Below are positions 49,677-61,365 of a stretch of DNA of 64,000 bases, piece after piece. Numbering within the stretch: position 1 is the stretch's first letter; every line of letters starts with the position of its first letter. Below the pieces are notes generated by a model that saw nothing but the letters and a program-made list of their open reading frames with translations, searched no databases and had not been told where the DNA came from. Both the position numbers and the translations under genes were made by a program. Source of the DNA: Bombardia bombarda (lineage: Eukaryota > Ascomycota > Sordariomycetes > Sordariales > Lasiosphaeriaceae); assembly GCA_030512295.1 (NCBI GenBank), contig JAULSR010000005.1:1860001-1924000 (forward strand). The letters are read 5' to 3'.

Positions 49677-52649
49677 CCAGTGTTGCTCCTCTTCAAAGCA
49701 CGGCCTCCAACTCGCATGCCTAGCAGCAGAAAGCACTGGACGGCGATCCCCACTCATGACCAATAAACCGGCATGGATGCCCAAAACGAGTCTTTGCAGA
49801 TTTGGGCAGAAGGAAAGACGCATACGCAGCGGGGAAGCTTATGCCATCGATGGCTTCATTTCACGGTCCGGGGTGGGTGAGAAGTGTTGGCAGGTCTTGC
49901 AATGCAGGATGGCTACTTGCCCTTGGCGCTGAACGCCGCATCTTGCAATAGATACGAAGCCAGCCAGTTTAATTTATCTGATTCAGTGGGGAAGGGGTTT
50001 AGGACGCATGCCAGGTCTGTGGAGGATATGTAGGCGTGCATTTCTTGCATGGAGAGACTTTGCGGCTAGGGCAAACCGGGTCTCAGGGAGCCCGGATACG
50101 TTTTGTGCGGTTCTGTCGGGGCATCTTCCGCGCCACGCACCATGGCATTTCATTCACTGCTTTTTCGTAGAATGTGTTCGTCTTGGGTTTCCTTTCCTGG
50201 TAATAATCGATCATGAAAGTGCCAAGTTCTGGAGACCCAGCCAGGGTTTAACCAGCTCACCTAACCCTTCTGCAGTCGACTTGATGTGGGAGAGGCTGGG
50301 GGTGCTTGTCAGACATCAAACTCGTCCAGGGGGTGATGATGGAGACGACGAACATGACGGGCTCGGAACATGCCTTGCGTATTCGGCGATTGCCTTGATC
50401 ACCCGTTCTCATATAAGCTACTGGCAATGGGGTATTATGATCATACTAATGAATGGCTGTGGCAATTACTGACCTACTAATAACCTACTTGTCACCGAAG
50501 TGGTGTATGACAGCCTCGACAGTCGATCTTACCCCTGACAATGATTAAAAATCTGACAATAACTTATAGCCCGACCAGTTGTCTTTTTTCAGTCACTCAC
50601 CTTTGATTGCTCGAGGTTTGACAAGGTTCAACTATGAAGAGGCGAATGTAGGTGCGTAGATCGAATTCCAACCAATAACAGAGCGACGCTGGTTGAAAAG
50701 CATTCATGTAAGTAAATTGCCGACTTTGCATGAATGACACTCGTCGTCCCGTAACCGCGTAACCCGGCTTGCCCCTTGTCCGAGCGGGGGCCAGGGGGTT
50801 GGGGGGACCTTGGGGAGAGAGGGGCTTCGGACAGCAACAAACCACATACATCTGATGAACACCTACACAGTACATAGCAAAATGAGCAAATTACTATTTA
50901 CTTCATTCATAGTGTATGATTCGCCCGCTTGGGCGCCTTGGCGTACTTACCTTGTGATCACGTATGACTTTCCGGATGTGATCCGAACAAATCCAGGGGA
51001 CAAGAACTACAACCTACCTAGAATCCAGGTGTGCAAGGACGTCCTCAACAACGCGAGCATCCGAGCTCCACAATGATCCTCGTCTTATTTTCATCCTTTT
51101 GCTCTTTGACCATCATCTTCTTCTCCGTCTTGCTTCTAGAAGGGTGTCTAATGGTAATCCACAATGATCGACGCCAAGGAACTGTTCATGATCATCAACA
51201 CACGAGACAGCCCGTGAGATCCTGGATTTTCATAGTTATGACTGATTGACGGACGGCATGAATGACAGCGATCGGGCCGGGCCAACGAAATGAGGAAAAG
51301 TAGTAAGAAAATCGATACGTGGTTACGTAGTCATTATACAGAAAGGCAACTTGAAGGCAAGAGAATGCTCAACTCCCGCGCCACCCGTCTAGAGGCGCCC
51401 TTCCGAACCGCAGCCACGCCTCTTTTCTCATTTCATATCATTCATGTGTCTGGGCTCATTCTGTCTTACACACACCATACACCTCGCTTAATGACGTACG
51501 TGTTCGATGGTCAAAACTCTACAAGTATCAATGATGAGTTCATACAAATCTTGAGAGTGATCTCCAGGTCGAAACTATTGTTACTGTCTGTCTGTGGCTC
51601 TCGTCGCTGCCCCTTGAACGGCTGTAGTACTGCGTGACTACTTACCAGCCTACTGACATACCTGATCACTAGACAGGAAGAAGGTCTTTGTGAATATTGG
51701 AGATGGTTGGTCGCTAGGTACACTTCCTAAGTAGCTACAAGTATGGTTATATATGTAGTTAATGATAAATAGCAAAGTATTTCAAGCTCTGTATGTATCA
51801 TAGAAGGCCTAGCCCCCCCTCTCCTGACCTGGCCCGGTAAACAAACAAGAAAAAGACCACAAACTACCTACCACGGAGCCGAACCTGTTGATACTATTTG
51901 TAGCTTGAACAACGAATTTGAATCAGAACAGGTAATCATCTTATCTGACACCCCATTAAGCGCCCCTGATACAAACAAAGCCGACATGAATAAGTGTATA
52001 CGGCAAGTAGACTAGACAGGACACAAAAGTGGCCCAACGCCATCTTTCTTCCGCACTTCAGCACTTGAACTCACGGTCCAAACACCAAACACGGAAAGAC
52101 AACTCCCTTCGCTTCTCCCAAGAACCTAAACAGTGTCTCTTCCAAAAGGAGTCCATCCACCTATCCATTCCGCTCTATCCCCGAGCAAAATGCCTCAGAT
52201 CCCTCGTCGTATCATCCACATCCTGTAAGCAAAAAGCAAACAACATGATATGCGGAACGATGACGAAGCCAATCAAGGCCTACTTACTAGGCCATAATCG
52301 TCAGGGGGAGGGGAGGGGAGGGGATAGAGCACCCACTCCCTCCCTCGGAATCCAAGAAGAAACCCACTCGGGTAACCATGGTCCCGAATATCACATTTCC
52401 ATGGAAACAGAACAACAGATATATATGCCAAGGAAGTAGTAGGTAGGCAGGCAGTTATCACTCGTTAGTATTATGATCATCGTTGAGTAGTAGGTATCTC
52501 TCTTTGGTCGCGTATACCCTCCCCCTAGGCCCCCGTCCCAGCCCAGCCCAACCAAGCCCAGCCCATCCCATCCCGATCCCGCCCCAGCCTGTACATCCCG
52601 ATCCATGTCTGTCATAGACTTACTTGCCATTCACTCATCCGTCCATTCG

Positions 52650-52668
52650 CCCCCCCCCCCCCCCCCCC
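52650..52668 (+). repeat. C homopolymer, 19 nt
   Basis: Uninterrupted C run about 0.9 kb downstream of the Rho-GEF stop; the third G/C run of its kind. Confidence 0.9.
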
Positions 52669-52787
52669 AAACCAGACCAACTTCCCTCTCCTCTCCTTTT
52701 TCTTCCTCACTTTACCCTCCTTAGGATAATAGAAAAGACACCAGTAGTGGTGTGTGGCCCGGCGGCGCCACTGGAAAAGCAAGAAAC

Positions 52788-52826
52788 GCCATCCATCCAT
52801 CCATCCATCCTTCCTTCCTTCCTTCC
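52788..52826 (+). repeat. (CATC)n(CTTC)n microsatellite
   Basis: Compound tetranucleotide tract, CATC units followed by CTTC units. Confidence 0.85.
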
Positions 52827-53285
52827 TCATTGCTCGCCCCCCGCTAGAGTGACATCTTTCCATGGACATGAGAATAGAAGAAAACGAGAAAAAGGATCCG
52901 GCAAAACAGAAAAGATGAAGCAGATATAGGTAGGATGGGCGGGTGGTGGGTGAATTTGAGCTTCCCGTGGAATATGATAAACTCCTCCCTACACCCCTCC
53001 TCCAATCCATCCTATTTCATCCATTCATTTCCCATTCCCCGTTCCCTATTCCCCCGTTCTACCTTATTGTCTACCACAGCAGAAGCCCCTTTCCTACTGT
53101 CCTCCCTTTGCTTGCAACCATCATCCAACCTAAATACACCATATAATAATCTTTATCGCCACCCACCGTTTTTCTTTTATCCGCTGCAAGTTACCTCTTT
53201 CACCACCACCACCCAAAAGAAAGCCCTCCCAAGCAGATAGTACAAAAAAACAACACAGACACGCACACAAAGGAAAATAAGGACC

Positions 53286-53314
53286 CGTCCGTCCGTCCGT
53301 CCATCCATCCGTCC
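53286..53314 (+). repeat. (CGTC)n/(CATC)n microsatellite
   Basis: Tetranucleotide tract about 240 bp past the Rho-GEF stop, probably in its 3' UTR or just beyond. Confidence 0.85.
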
Positions 53315-53550
53315 CGTAAAAATGACACTGAAAACCCAGGTAATGTGTGGCCTGGTATCTGTGTTCATAAAGTAAAAAAGAAATGGACAAGAATGAAGAA
53401 AAATAAAAGAAAAAAAGATGAGAAAAGAAATCGTCGGTCGTCTCTTGCACTGAACGCCATGCTTTATATCTTTGTATCAAAAAGAGAACACCCCGGAACG
53501 CATCGGCAAAATATCAAAACCAAGACAGCCCAACCAGTATTGGCTGACGC

Positions 53551-56500
53551 TCAAGAATCCGCCAATTTGGCAAAATGCTTGGACCAGATCCATCCCACAA
53601 GATGGCGCTTATCATCCTGATTTTTCGCCAACCAGAGCTCACCCTTCTCAGCGAGGACATCAAAGATCTGTTATGCTATGTTAGTAATATTTCTTATCGC
53701 GGCAGTCCAGGGGGTGCACAAACCTCTCCAGCTTGGTACGTCAAATAAGGGTACCCAGCTTCGATCTTGGTCGTCTCAATGTTGAACTCGAAGAGAGATG
53801 CAGCCAGCCACAACACCCTATAAGTGTCGATGGGAGGGCCACGCTCCCGCGAAGAGGCTCGGGAAGACCTCTGGCTCTCTTCAGGGCCGTCAGGAAGCGG
53901 CAATGCAGAATGGAACAAGCCAGATAACCGCCTTGGTTCAGGAAGATGATAGTTTGAATTGAACGTTGAGGTTGAGTCATGTCGATTCAGTCCCACAGAT
54001 TGTGCAGTGGAATCAGAACTTTGCCGAGGAAGACTTGGTGCCTCAATACTCCGGCCGGTGCTGGGACGGGCTGACATACTTGGTGCCACACGGGAACTAG
54101 ATGCGTAGTCAGAGGCGATGGGCGATCTGGAACTCCCACGCGCATGTCCATTAGTACCAGAGTAATAGTCTCGATAATAATGACTTGGACTGGGAAGGAT
54201 GCCCGTGGGCGATAAGGCGAATTGGCCACTGTTACGTTTCCCGAAGTCTGGAGTCGGTAGGCTTGGAATATAATCGCTGTTGACCGACAGACCTCTGCCG
54301 CGAGGACTTAATAGATCGCCTGGCCGAGATCTCATCTTTGACGAGAAGGTGGACGAAGCATCGTCGGTGGTAGACTGAGAAGTTCTTCCCTTGAGCGCAG
54401 GGTTCAAAATCCCAATGGAGTTTGCCCTCTCCTCCTGTAGCATGAACTCCCTCTGAAAAGCGCCTACAATATCTGCGAGCTCGGGTATATGAGCCGAGGA
54501 GTCTTGGAGAGGCGCTCTGACCTTCTCCTTCCAAATGGAGAACCAGGTAGCTTGGATGCTAACGAACTTCCCCAGACAGATATTTCCGATCTGAGCGGTG
54601 AGAGCAGAGAGCTTCGGGAGTTCTTTCTTCAACGTGTCGTTCAAAGCTTCGTACTGTTCCACCAATTCGGCGAGCTGCTTGTCCACCTTTTTGCCGTTGG
54701 CTTTGAGCTGCATAGACTTCTCATAATCAAGGCGTCGTTTCGCTCTCTTTTTCATGGCAAGGGAGGGGTTACCATAGCACCTAATGACCTGCTCAAATGG
54801 TTCGATGACATGCTTGCGGACATCAGAAAGCTACACCTCAGTCAGTACAACATATGAAGCCAATAGAAGCACTAACGACCTACATGTTTCTCCAGCGCAA
54901 TCTTTTCAATGTCCCTCATTGAGACATTAAACTGAACCCATTTACTCTCTATATGAGAATAATCTCTGGATGGTTGCAGACGCATGACGAGCTCCATCGA
55001 GGACAGGTATCGGAGAAATTCGTGCACGTATGTGGCAACGTTTCTCGTGTAAAACTCGACATCTCGTAGCACTACTTGGAGGCGGAGGTAGTCATCGGCG
55101 AACCTCTCATGAAGTTTCATAAAGCTTTCGTCTTCGGCTGGTTTGTTGTTGGATGCCTGGAGTTTATCGACACGCTTGACAAAGGCCCTTGCTATCCCGG
55201 CTCTAACGTCGGAATCTTTGCGCTTCCTGTTGCCGACAATCTGGCCAACAAGTTCAAAATTCTTTTTGGACTTGTTAATCTCATCGATGGTGTCCATCAC
55301 AGTAGCCCTGGCATTGACAAGCGGTTCATAGTCAGGATGGTCAGCAGGAGTGTGCTTGAGAAGATGTGTGATGATGTCCGGGTACTTGGTTATACGTTGC
55401 ATGGGCTTGATTAGGAGCGAGTCGAGGTTCCAGGCTGTTGTCAATTCACTTGCAACCTCGTTACACGCGGTGAGCCAGACTTTAACACTCTCATCTTGCT
55501 GAATCTGGACCAGGCGCTTGGAAGATTGATCGCTGGAGCGTAGATACGCTTCGTATGCCACCTTCAACTGATCAATATTCTTGGAAAATAATGGACCAAT
55601 AGATGTTTGACGATCTCTTGCATCATTTAGTTCGGGATTACCATTACCCGAAGCTCGGCTGGAATGCGTTGAGTGCAATGTTGTCGAGTCGGAATCCTTC
55701 GAGTCTTGTGGGGAGATTACAGGCGTCTTTCTCGTCTTGGGAGTATAAACACTTGATGCTCCCTCCTTAAGCTGGGCTAGGAAAGAGGAGTGAAAGACGA
55801 TGATATCGTCAGTATTCCTAAAGATCAACTTGATCGTCTTACTATCGAGGTTAGGAACGCCTGCCGCTGTGTCCTTGTAGATTTCCTCAACAACGCTCAT
55901 GTCTCTGACAAAGATTTCCTCTGTGTCAATGAGCTCTCGTATGACGAGGTGGCGCTGCCGGAGCCTTTTGTGTTCCTTATCTAAGAAATCATGGGCCTCT
56001 GTCAACACAGCCTTGTCTTCAGTATGCGAGGGATCAGCGACCTCTAGAGTTTCGAGAGATAGTTGCCCGGTGGATCGGGGTGTGGAGACAGTCTGCGCCA
56101 AATCCTCGCTCTCCTCACCCTGGCTGTGCAGGTAACTATTTGGCCTGGTACCACTCATATAAGCGCTCCCGTCCATGTCGTAATCAGCGACGTATGGAGG
56201 AGATTGGGGTCCAAATGGGTGAGGATTCGTATGATTAGGGAACGCGGGTATCTTTTGCGACTCTTGGGAGTAAGCAATTGCAACCTCTTCCCCAGTGTCA
56301 TCTTCTGGACCATGGTCTTCGTTAAGAAATGGACCCGCAGCCAGCTTAGAAGATGACATATCTGAACCCTCCTGCGGGGATAAGCCCGGGCTCCGTTTCA
56401 CATCTTGCGAGCTTGGTTGCTGCATGCTCGAGTCTTTAGTCGGGTGGGATATTATGTTCGCTTCGCGTGTTTCTAGATCTCGCGATTGCGAGGAAGGGCC

Positions 56501-59500
56501 GGTTGGGCCGGTCTCGTGGTCTTCGCTCCCAACTGAAAAGTCTGTCCAAGCAGAATGCTGGCTTAGTCGGTCGCTTGGGATGAGAAATGCAGGAAGAGTT
56601 AGGTTGCGCGATGTGTCAAAGGCATTGTCAAAGTCGACTGAGGGTGCCCGATTATCGTAAGAGACGTCAGGATCAGACGAAGTCAACACGGAGTCGCGCA
56701 AGCTAGCAATGTTGTCCTGCAGATGTGGGCCGACGTAGAAACCCTCCAAGCGATTGAAAGTCTCTGCTTTAACATTGAGCTCCTCAGGCCGAGTGCCAGC
56801 AGAGGGCGTGTGCCCATGAGCGAGGGCTCCAAACGTCTCAACGCCAGACGACTCATCTGCTTGAAGCAAGTCCGATGCAGGCATGGTGTCACGATACTGG
56901 TCCTTGTACGACGGCCTGAAATCATTTTCAGGGCCCAATATCGTGACCGTCGTTTGGTACGTGGGGGATGAGTACGTGTATGGCTGCGGCTCATACTCAT
57001 CTTGGATCAAGGTAGGCAGGTTAGTCGATGAAGGTATGGCCAGGTCGGTCAATGAAGGTATGGAATGCTCGCGATCAAAGTCAGTCCGAGTCGGCGTAAG
57101 TTGCGGCGACGACTGTGCCGATGCGTCAAGTGAAATTTTGATCGATACATTCTCGTCATCCATCCCGTCCTCGTCAAATGGGGAGTGGTAAGATGTCTGC
57201 CTCCGTATCAACGGCGAAGATTGCTCGGAATCCTCCGTCTCAGTTGCAGTTTGGGCTTGATTCAAACCCATTATTCCCAAGTCCTGGTCTATCGTGAGCG
57301 TACCGCTTAGACTTTCTGGTCTCGGAGGCTCAGTCTGCTCCTCTGGATCAAAAAAGGTCGCAGCGCTAGTGGTAGAGATAGCTGACTGTGGAATCTCTTC
57401 CCCGTCGAGGGAGTAAGACCCGACACCGGGGAAACTTCCTGGCATCCCGAATGTGGGCGAATCTCTTTCCAATGAGGGTCGGGAAACCTCCTCGATTGGC
57501 GGCTGGAGTGAAGACAGATTTGTTGTGATCTTTAGTGGCTCTGCTAGCATCGTCTTTTCCCTATGCACCGATGTCTCCTCCAAGTACCGGCTACTTTCTT
57601 CTTCCTGCAACTCTTCGTCGGGAGAGACCGTAGCAGTAGCAACATCTACCTCAGTGGCAGCTTCCGGAGTTGCAACTGCCTCTGATTTTGCAAGGGCTAC
57701 AGCTTCCAACTCATACTTTCTCTTGTCTAGAGCTGCTTGCCTAGCTTCCTTAGCTTCCTTGGCCTGTATTTCCTTAATCGACTTACTATATGCAAGTTTA
57801 ATAGTCTCCCGCCTTTGTGCAAAGTCAATTGGGCCCACCGACACCTTCCGCCTTCGATTGGTAGGGGCACTTGAGTCGTCTGCCTTGGAAGTACCACGCT
57901 GGCCTAGTTTTTGAGGTAAAAACGTAGCTTCAGAAACCCTCATCCTTGAGGCCGCCGTTGTAGCAGTTGCCACAGACTGTCGAGGTCGGGAGCTGCGGAG
58001 AGAAGGCGATAGTCTTGGAGCAGTTACGGAGACGTAGGCGTTAAGTCTACTATTACTATTAGGTGTGGTAATGTTTGAAGGCGGCGCCTTGCGGCCCGAT
58101 CCAGCAGTTTGGGAAGGAGTCTTGGTTCCAGTGGTGGGTGTGATAGAACGGGCAGTGGGGGTCTTTGATCGCGTGGCAGTCAGTCCCTGTTGTCTAGAAT
58201 TCCTTCCGCTGACAGTCGTGTATTTTAAAGCGGCAGGAGAGTTTGATCGCGTGGATACGGCACTACTGTTCGACTGGGTGCTTAATCTCTTTTTAAATAT
58301 CGGAAGACGTGATGTTGGCGATATTGGCGAAGTCGCCCCGAAATCGCTAATCTGCCTTGCTGCAGCATAATCTGGGCGGCTAAGAGTGTCTTTGGGTCCA
58401 GGAAGATCACTCTGAGCTCGAGAATGACTCTTCACAATTTCGAAAGTATCAACATCTGGGTCCTCGTGCTCAGATGCCGCGGCACGATACCAGTCGGTCG
58501 GAGAAGGGGGCTCTATATCTGGGTCTGAAAAGCTTCGGAGGCGGGATTTTGAGAGGTCCTGCATATTGGAGTCGGAAATCCTTCGAGGTCGATTGTTTTG
58601 AATCCCAAAGCCGGCAGTGACAGACCCTATCTCTTCTGGAAGTATCTCGCCAAACAGGAGGCCATTTCGTGGTGGTGTTGGCAGAGACGTCGGTAGCTGG
58701 GAAGAAGAGGTTGGGGAGAGGCGCGTCGTAGACTTGGATGCCTGTGTGGTTGAAGAAGCAGAATTTTGAGGTCTGCTAATCCTGCTGGCAAAGGATTGGG
58801 AACTTGTAGATAGCGACTCCCGGGCAGCAGGTTTCGGCCGTTGTGCACTTCGAACTCCAGATGCTCTCCCCGTCTCATGGCCCGTGTCTCGTGTCGGCGT
58901 CGCTCTCAAGACAGAATACGAGGTCGTATTGTTCCCAGCGCCGGGCGCTCGAACATTCCCGCTATTTGGGGTTATTGCTCGGGTCTGTTTTGGGGTGACC
59001 TTCCGGACAGTCGCTGCTGACTGCGAGGCCGTCTGGTCAAACTTCTTCCTCAGGTCCTTCACACTCAACGGATGGGCTCCCGCTGTGCCTAACCCGTTGC
59101 CTGCCACCACTGACGACTTTGGCGCAGTCTTCCCAAGGCGGTTTTCTGTGGGGTTCGAGGCAGAGCGAAGACTGGGTCGAAGAGCATTGCGGCCGGTGGG
59201 CGAGGTAGGAGTGTGTTTTGGCGTGGGAGTGGTGCCATTCGAGCGCAGGGAGAGGGGTTGGCGACTGGCCGTGACGGTTGAAGCCATTGGGTCCTTTGAT
59301 GGCGACGGCGGGTGGGTGGCATCGGTGCTCGCCGGCGGTGGCACTTGGTAGCTGCGGTAAAAGTCGTCGGGGTCTACGAGATTGGCGGCAAAGGCATCGC
59401 GGGAACGAGCATTGGCGGCGAAGGCCTGGGAATTGGCAGTAGCATATGAGGCGACGGGTATTTGGCTGGGCCGATTGTCGAGTGCGGACATGGATGTGTT

Positions 59501-59683
59501 AAAGAAGGTGGTGCCGTTGTGGTCAATGTCGTTGTGGTCGGCGTCGTTCGGGTCGTCGGGGTAATTGCTGTTCTGCTGGTGGGTGTGAGGGCGTCGGTCA
59601 TAGTCACGATAGTCGTAGTCAGAGAAGGGGGCGGGGAGTGAAGCGGCAGCAGCAGCTTCGTCTCCATGGTTGCCGTCGTCCAT
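53551..59683 (-). CDS. DH-BAR-SH3 Rho-type guanine nucleotide exchange factor (Tuba/Gef1-like)
   Basis: Exons 59683-54884, 54830-53724 and 53667-53551 (introns of 53 and 56 bp, phase 0) give 2,007 residues. The ATG at 59683 sits in an ideal context (GCCACCATGG); the open frame continues 42 codons upstream without an ATG in good context. Residues 1-1200 are Ser/Thr/Pro-rich and probably disordered, with a short basic helix near 650-690. A DH domain spans about 1230-1450 (IRELIDTEEIFVRDMSVVEE; the LLIKPMQRITKYPDII helix is the Rho-contacting CR3). A BAR domain follows at about 1480-1720. An SH3 closes the protein and is split by the last intron (AGE|IFDVLAEKGELWLAKN, GWIWSKHF). No PH domain follows DH: the BAR takes its place, as in animal Tuba and fission-yeast Gef1, which activate Cdc42 at membranes. 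Action at septa or tips is inference. Confidence 0.93.
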
Positions 59684-59895
59684 GGTGGCCCGACCATCAC
59701 TCAGGCGCCTCCAGGTAGGCAGGACGTCTGGCAGATGGCGTTGGCTCTGGAGCGGCCTGGGTGCAGTGGACGTGCTGACTTCAGAGGTCCTCGAGATCCA
59801 TGCGGGCAACTGGGAGGAATGTCAGGGTTTGGAGCCATTGATGTGTTGGCACGCGCGAGGATTGGTGGTTAGAAGAAGCGACCGGGGCGTCCCTA

Positions 59896-59909
59896 CTACC
59901 TTAAGGTAG
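59896..59909. repeat. Perfect 14-bp palindrome CTACCTTAAGGTAG
   Basis: Self-complementary over all 14 bases, 213 bp upstream of the Rho-GEF start codon. A related form, CTACCTTAGGTAG, is at about 46149. Confidence 0.8.
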
Positions 59910-60435
59910 CTTAGCGAGGAAACAGGTCCATCAGCACCAAAACACACCCACACAGCCCACGCCTGCAGCACTGAGGCCCCCACTCCAAGCCAAACCATAA
60001 AATAAGCAAATCCCCGAGGCCTCAACCTTGACGAGAGGCCAGTAGCGCGCCCCTTCAAACGCCCGTCATGTGTTTACACTCTTCATTTTTGCTTTTCTTT
60101 CTATTTTTCTTCTCACACTTTATTATAACTACTCTATTTCACCCTACCCATAACTCAAACCCTGCTTCGTACATATTTTACCATCAATATAATTAAGGCG
60201 CAACAACAGCTGTGCTGGCCTCGGGCCTCATGGAGGCTTCAGGCTCCAAGCTTGACGGGTATCTTGTACATTCGCACCTCGCCGGATCACGGTTGAGCCA
60301 GCCCGGTTGAATCAACTGGCTGGCGTCTGTCGGGTGAGCCAAAAGTGGAGGGGGGCGTTATCAAGTGCGGGCGAATCCCAACGGTCGGAAGCTTTGCAGG
60401 TTTCGCGGGCCAGTAACCAGGCGAGGATGGCAGGT

Positions 60436-60467
60436 GATTTGGCGATTTGGCGATTTGGCGATTTGGG
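60436..60467 (+). repeat. Four tandem GATTTGGC units
   Basis: Three perfect 8-bp units and a fourth with a final G, in the Rho-GEF/TERT promoter region. Confidence 0.9.
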
Positions 60468-61242
60468 CGGCGCCCGTGACTCAGGGAACCACCTATTGGC
60501 TGGGCCATCAGCACATCAATTACCTACACTGCCAGCATGCGGCGCGTCAACGATGCAGTTACCAGGACCAGAAGGGGTTGCGGGCTCGAAACTCTGTGGC
60601 GCTTCGTGGCTGTCATCCTCCCATGAAGTTCCATCCAGTCCATCACTTATCACCAGATTGGCCAGTCAACCTCCATCCTCCTGCCGCGAGCCTGCGTCTT
60701 AGACAGAGGCGGACTGTGCTCCGTGGACCTCTACTTCACTTAGGGCTTTAATTGACAAAATCGGGCGCTAAAGCTGGGTCGTGCATATCCCTATCACATG
60801 GAGGTAGATGTCCCGCCAAAAATGGGGACCTTCCACTGGATCAGCAGTGAGATTGAGACGCAGACGTTAAAAGATATCTTGAAACAATTCCATGCTCCTA
60901 TCGGCATCAAGCTAGGAAGTGCCGCCGTTGCACGACATTCGTGTCGGCATTCGTGCTATTGTGCAGGGCCAATCGCCCATGATAAGAGAGACACGGCGAC
61001 CGATCGACGCGCTTTCTTCACACGCGCTGGAACCATCAATGTACACACGGGCAACTGAACTCGCGACAGGACACGGATACCACCCACCCTCACCCTCCCT
61101 TTCCCTCCCTTTCCCTCAACCCAACTACGTACCCAATCAGCCATCAGCACATGTTTATTGGCCGTCCATCCGTCATCCAATAGGCCGTGCTATACCATCC
61201 CCTCCCTCTCACTATCAGTCCACTACATATTCCCAACGTGAA

Positions 61243-61342
61243 ATGACGCCTATTGGTGTACTTCTTTGACCAAGGAATGGGCCAATCGCGGAATTTGCGG
61301 TTTACTTCAGATGCTTCGACAGACGGCGTAGTTCGTGATTAA
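61243..61342 (+). promoter_or_regulatory. Three short uORFs before TERT
   Basis: ATG 61243 to TGA 61269 (8 codons), ATG 61277 to TAA 61342 (21 codons) and ATG 61311 to TAG 61331 (6 codons, other frame) precede the TERT ATG at 61366. All would be in the leader if transcription begins upstream of 61243. They would then reduce initiation at the main start. Confidence 0.4.
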
Positions 61343-61365
61343 TTTCCCATTCTCGGCTTTGCATC

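Larger units (their letters stand above)
41538..53550. other. 12-kb region with no supportable gene
   Basis: Between the velB start and the Rho-GEF stop I find only scattered ORFs up to about 180 codons, overlapping in opposite strands and without any recognised domain or plausible exon chain. Base composition is mixed, not AT-rich, so it does not look like a RIP-inactivated transposon block. The first 1-2 kb should be velB leader and promoter, and the last few hundred bases the Rho-GEF 3' UTR. It is rich in simple repeats, listed separately, and in TACCTA/TAGGTA elements. Noncoding RNAs or a fast-evolving gene remain possible. Confidence 0.5.
59684..61365. promoter_or_regulatory. Divergent promoter region, Rho-GEF / TERT
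   Basis: 1.68 kb without a gene. On the TERT side CCAAT or ATTGG pentamers stand at 60495, 60969, 61133, 61157, 61177, 61252 and 61282. On the GEF side there is a perfect CTACCTTAAGGTAG palindrome at 59896-59909. Pyrimidine-rich stretches (CCCTCCCTTTCCCTCCC near 61089) lie among the CCAAT boxes. CCAAT is the site of the fungal CBC/HAP complex. Confidence 0.55.

Noticed and set aside
50008..50472. 154-codon + strand ORF with a hydrophobic middle
   Set aside because: No recognised domain, no splice partners and no start context better than chance; a chance ORF is the simpler reading, though a lineage-specific small gene cannot be excluded.
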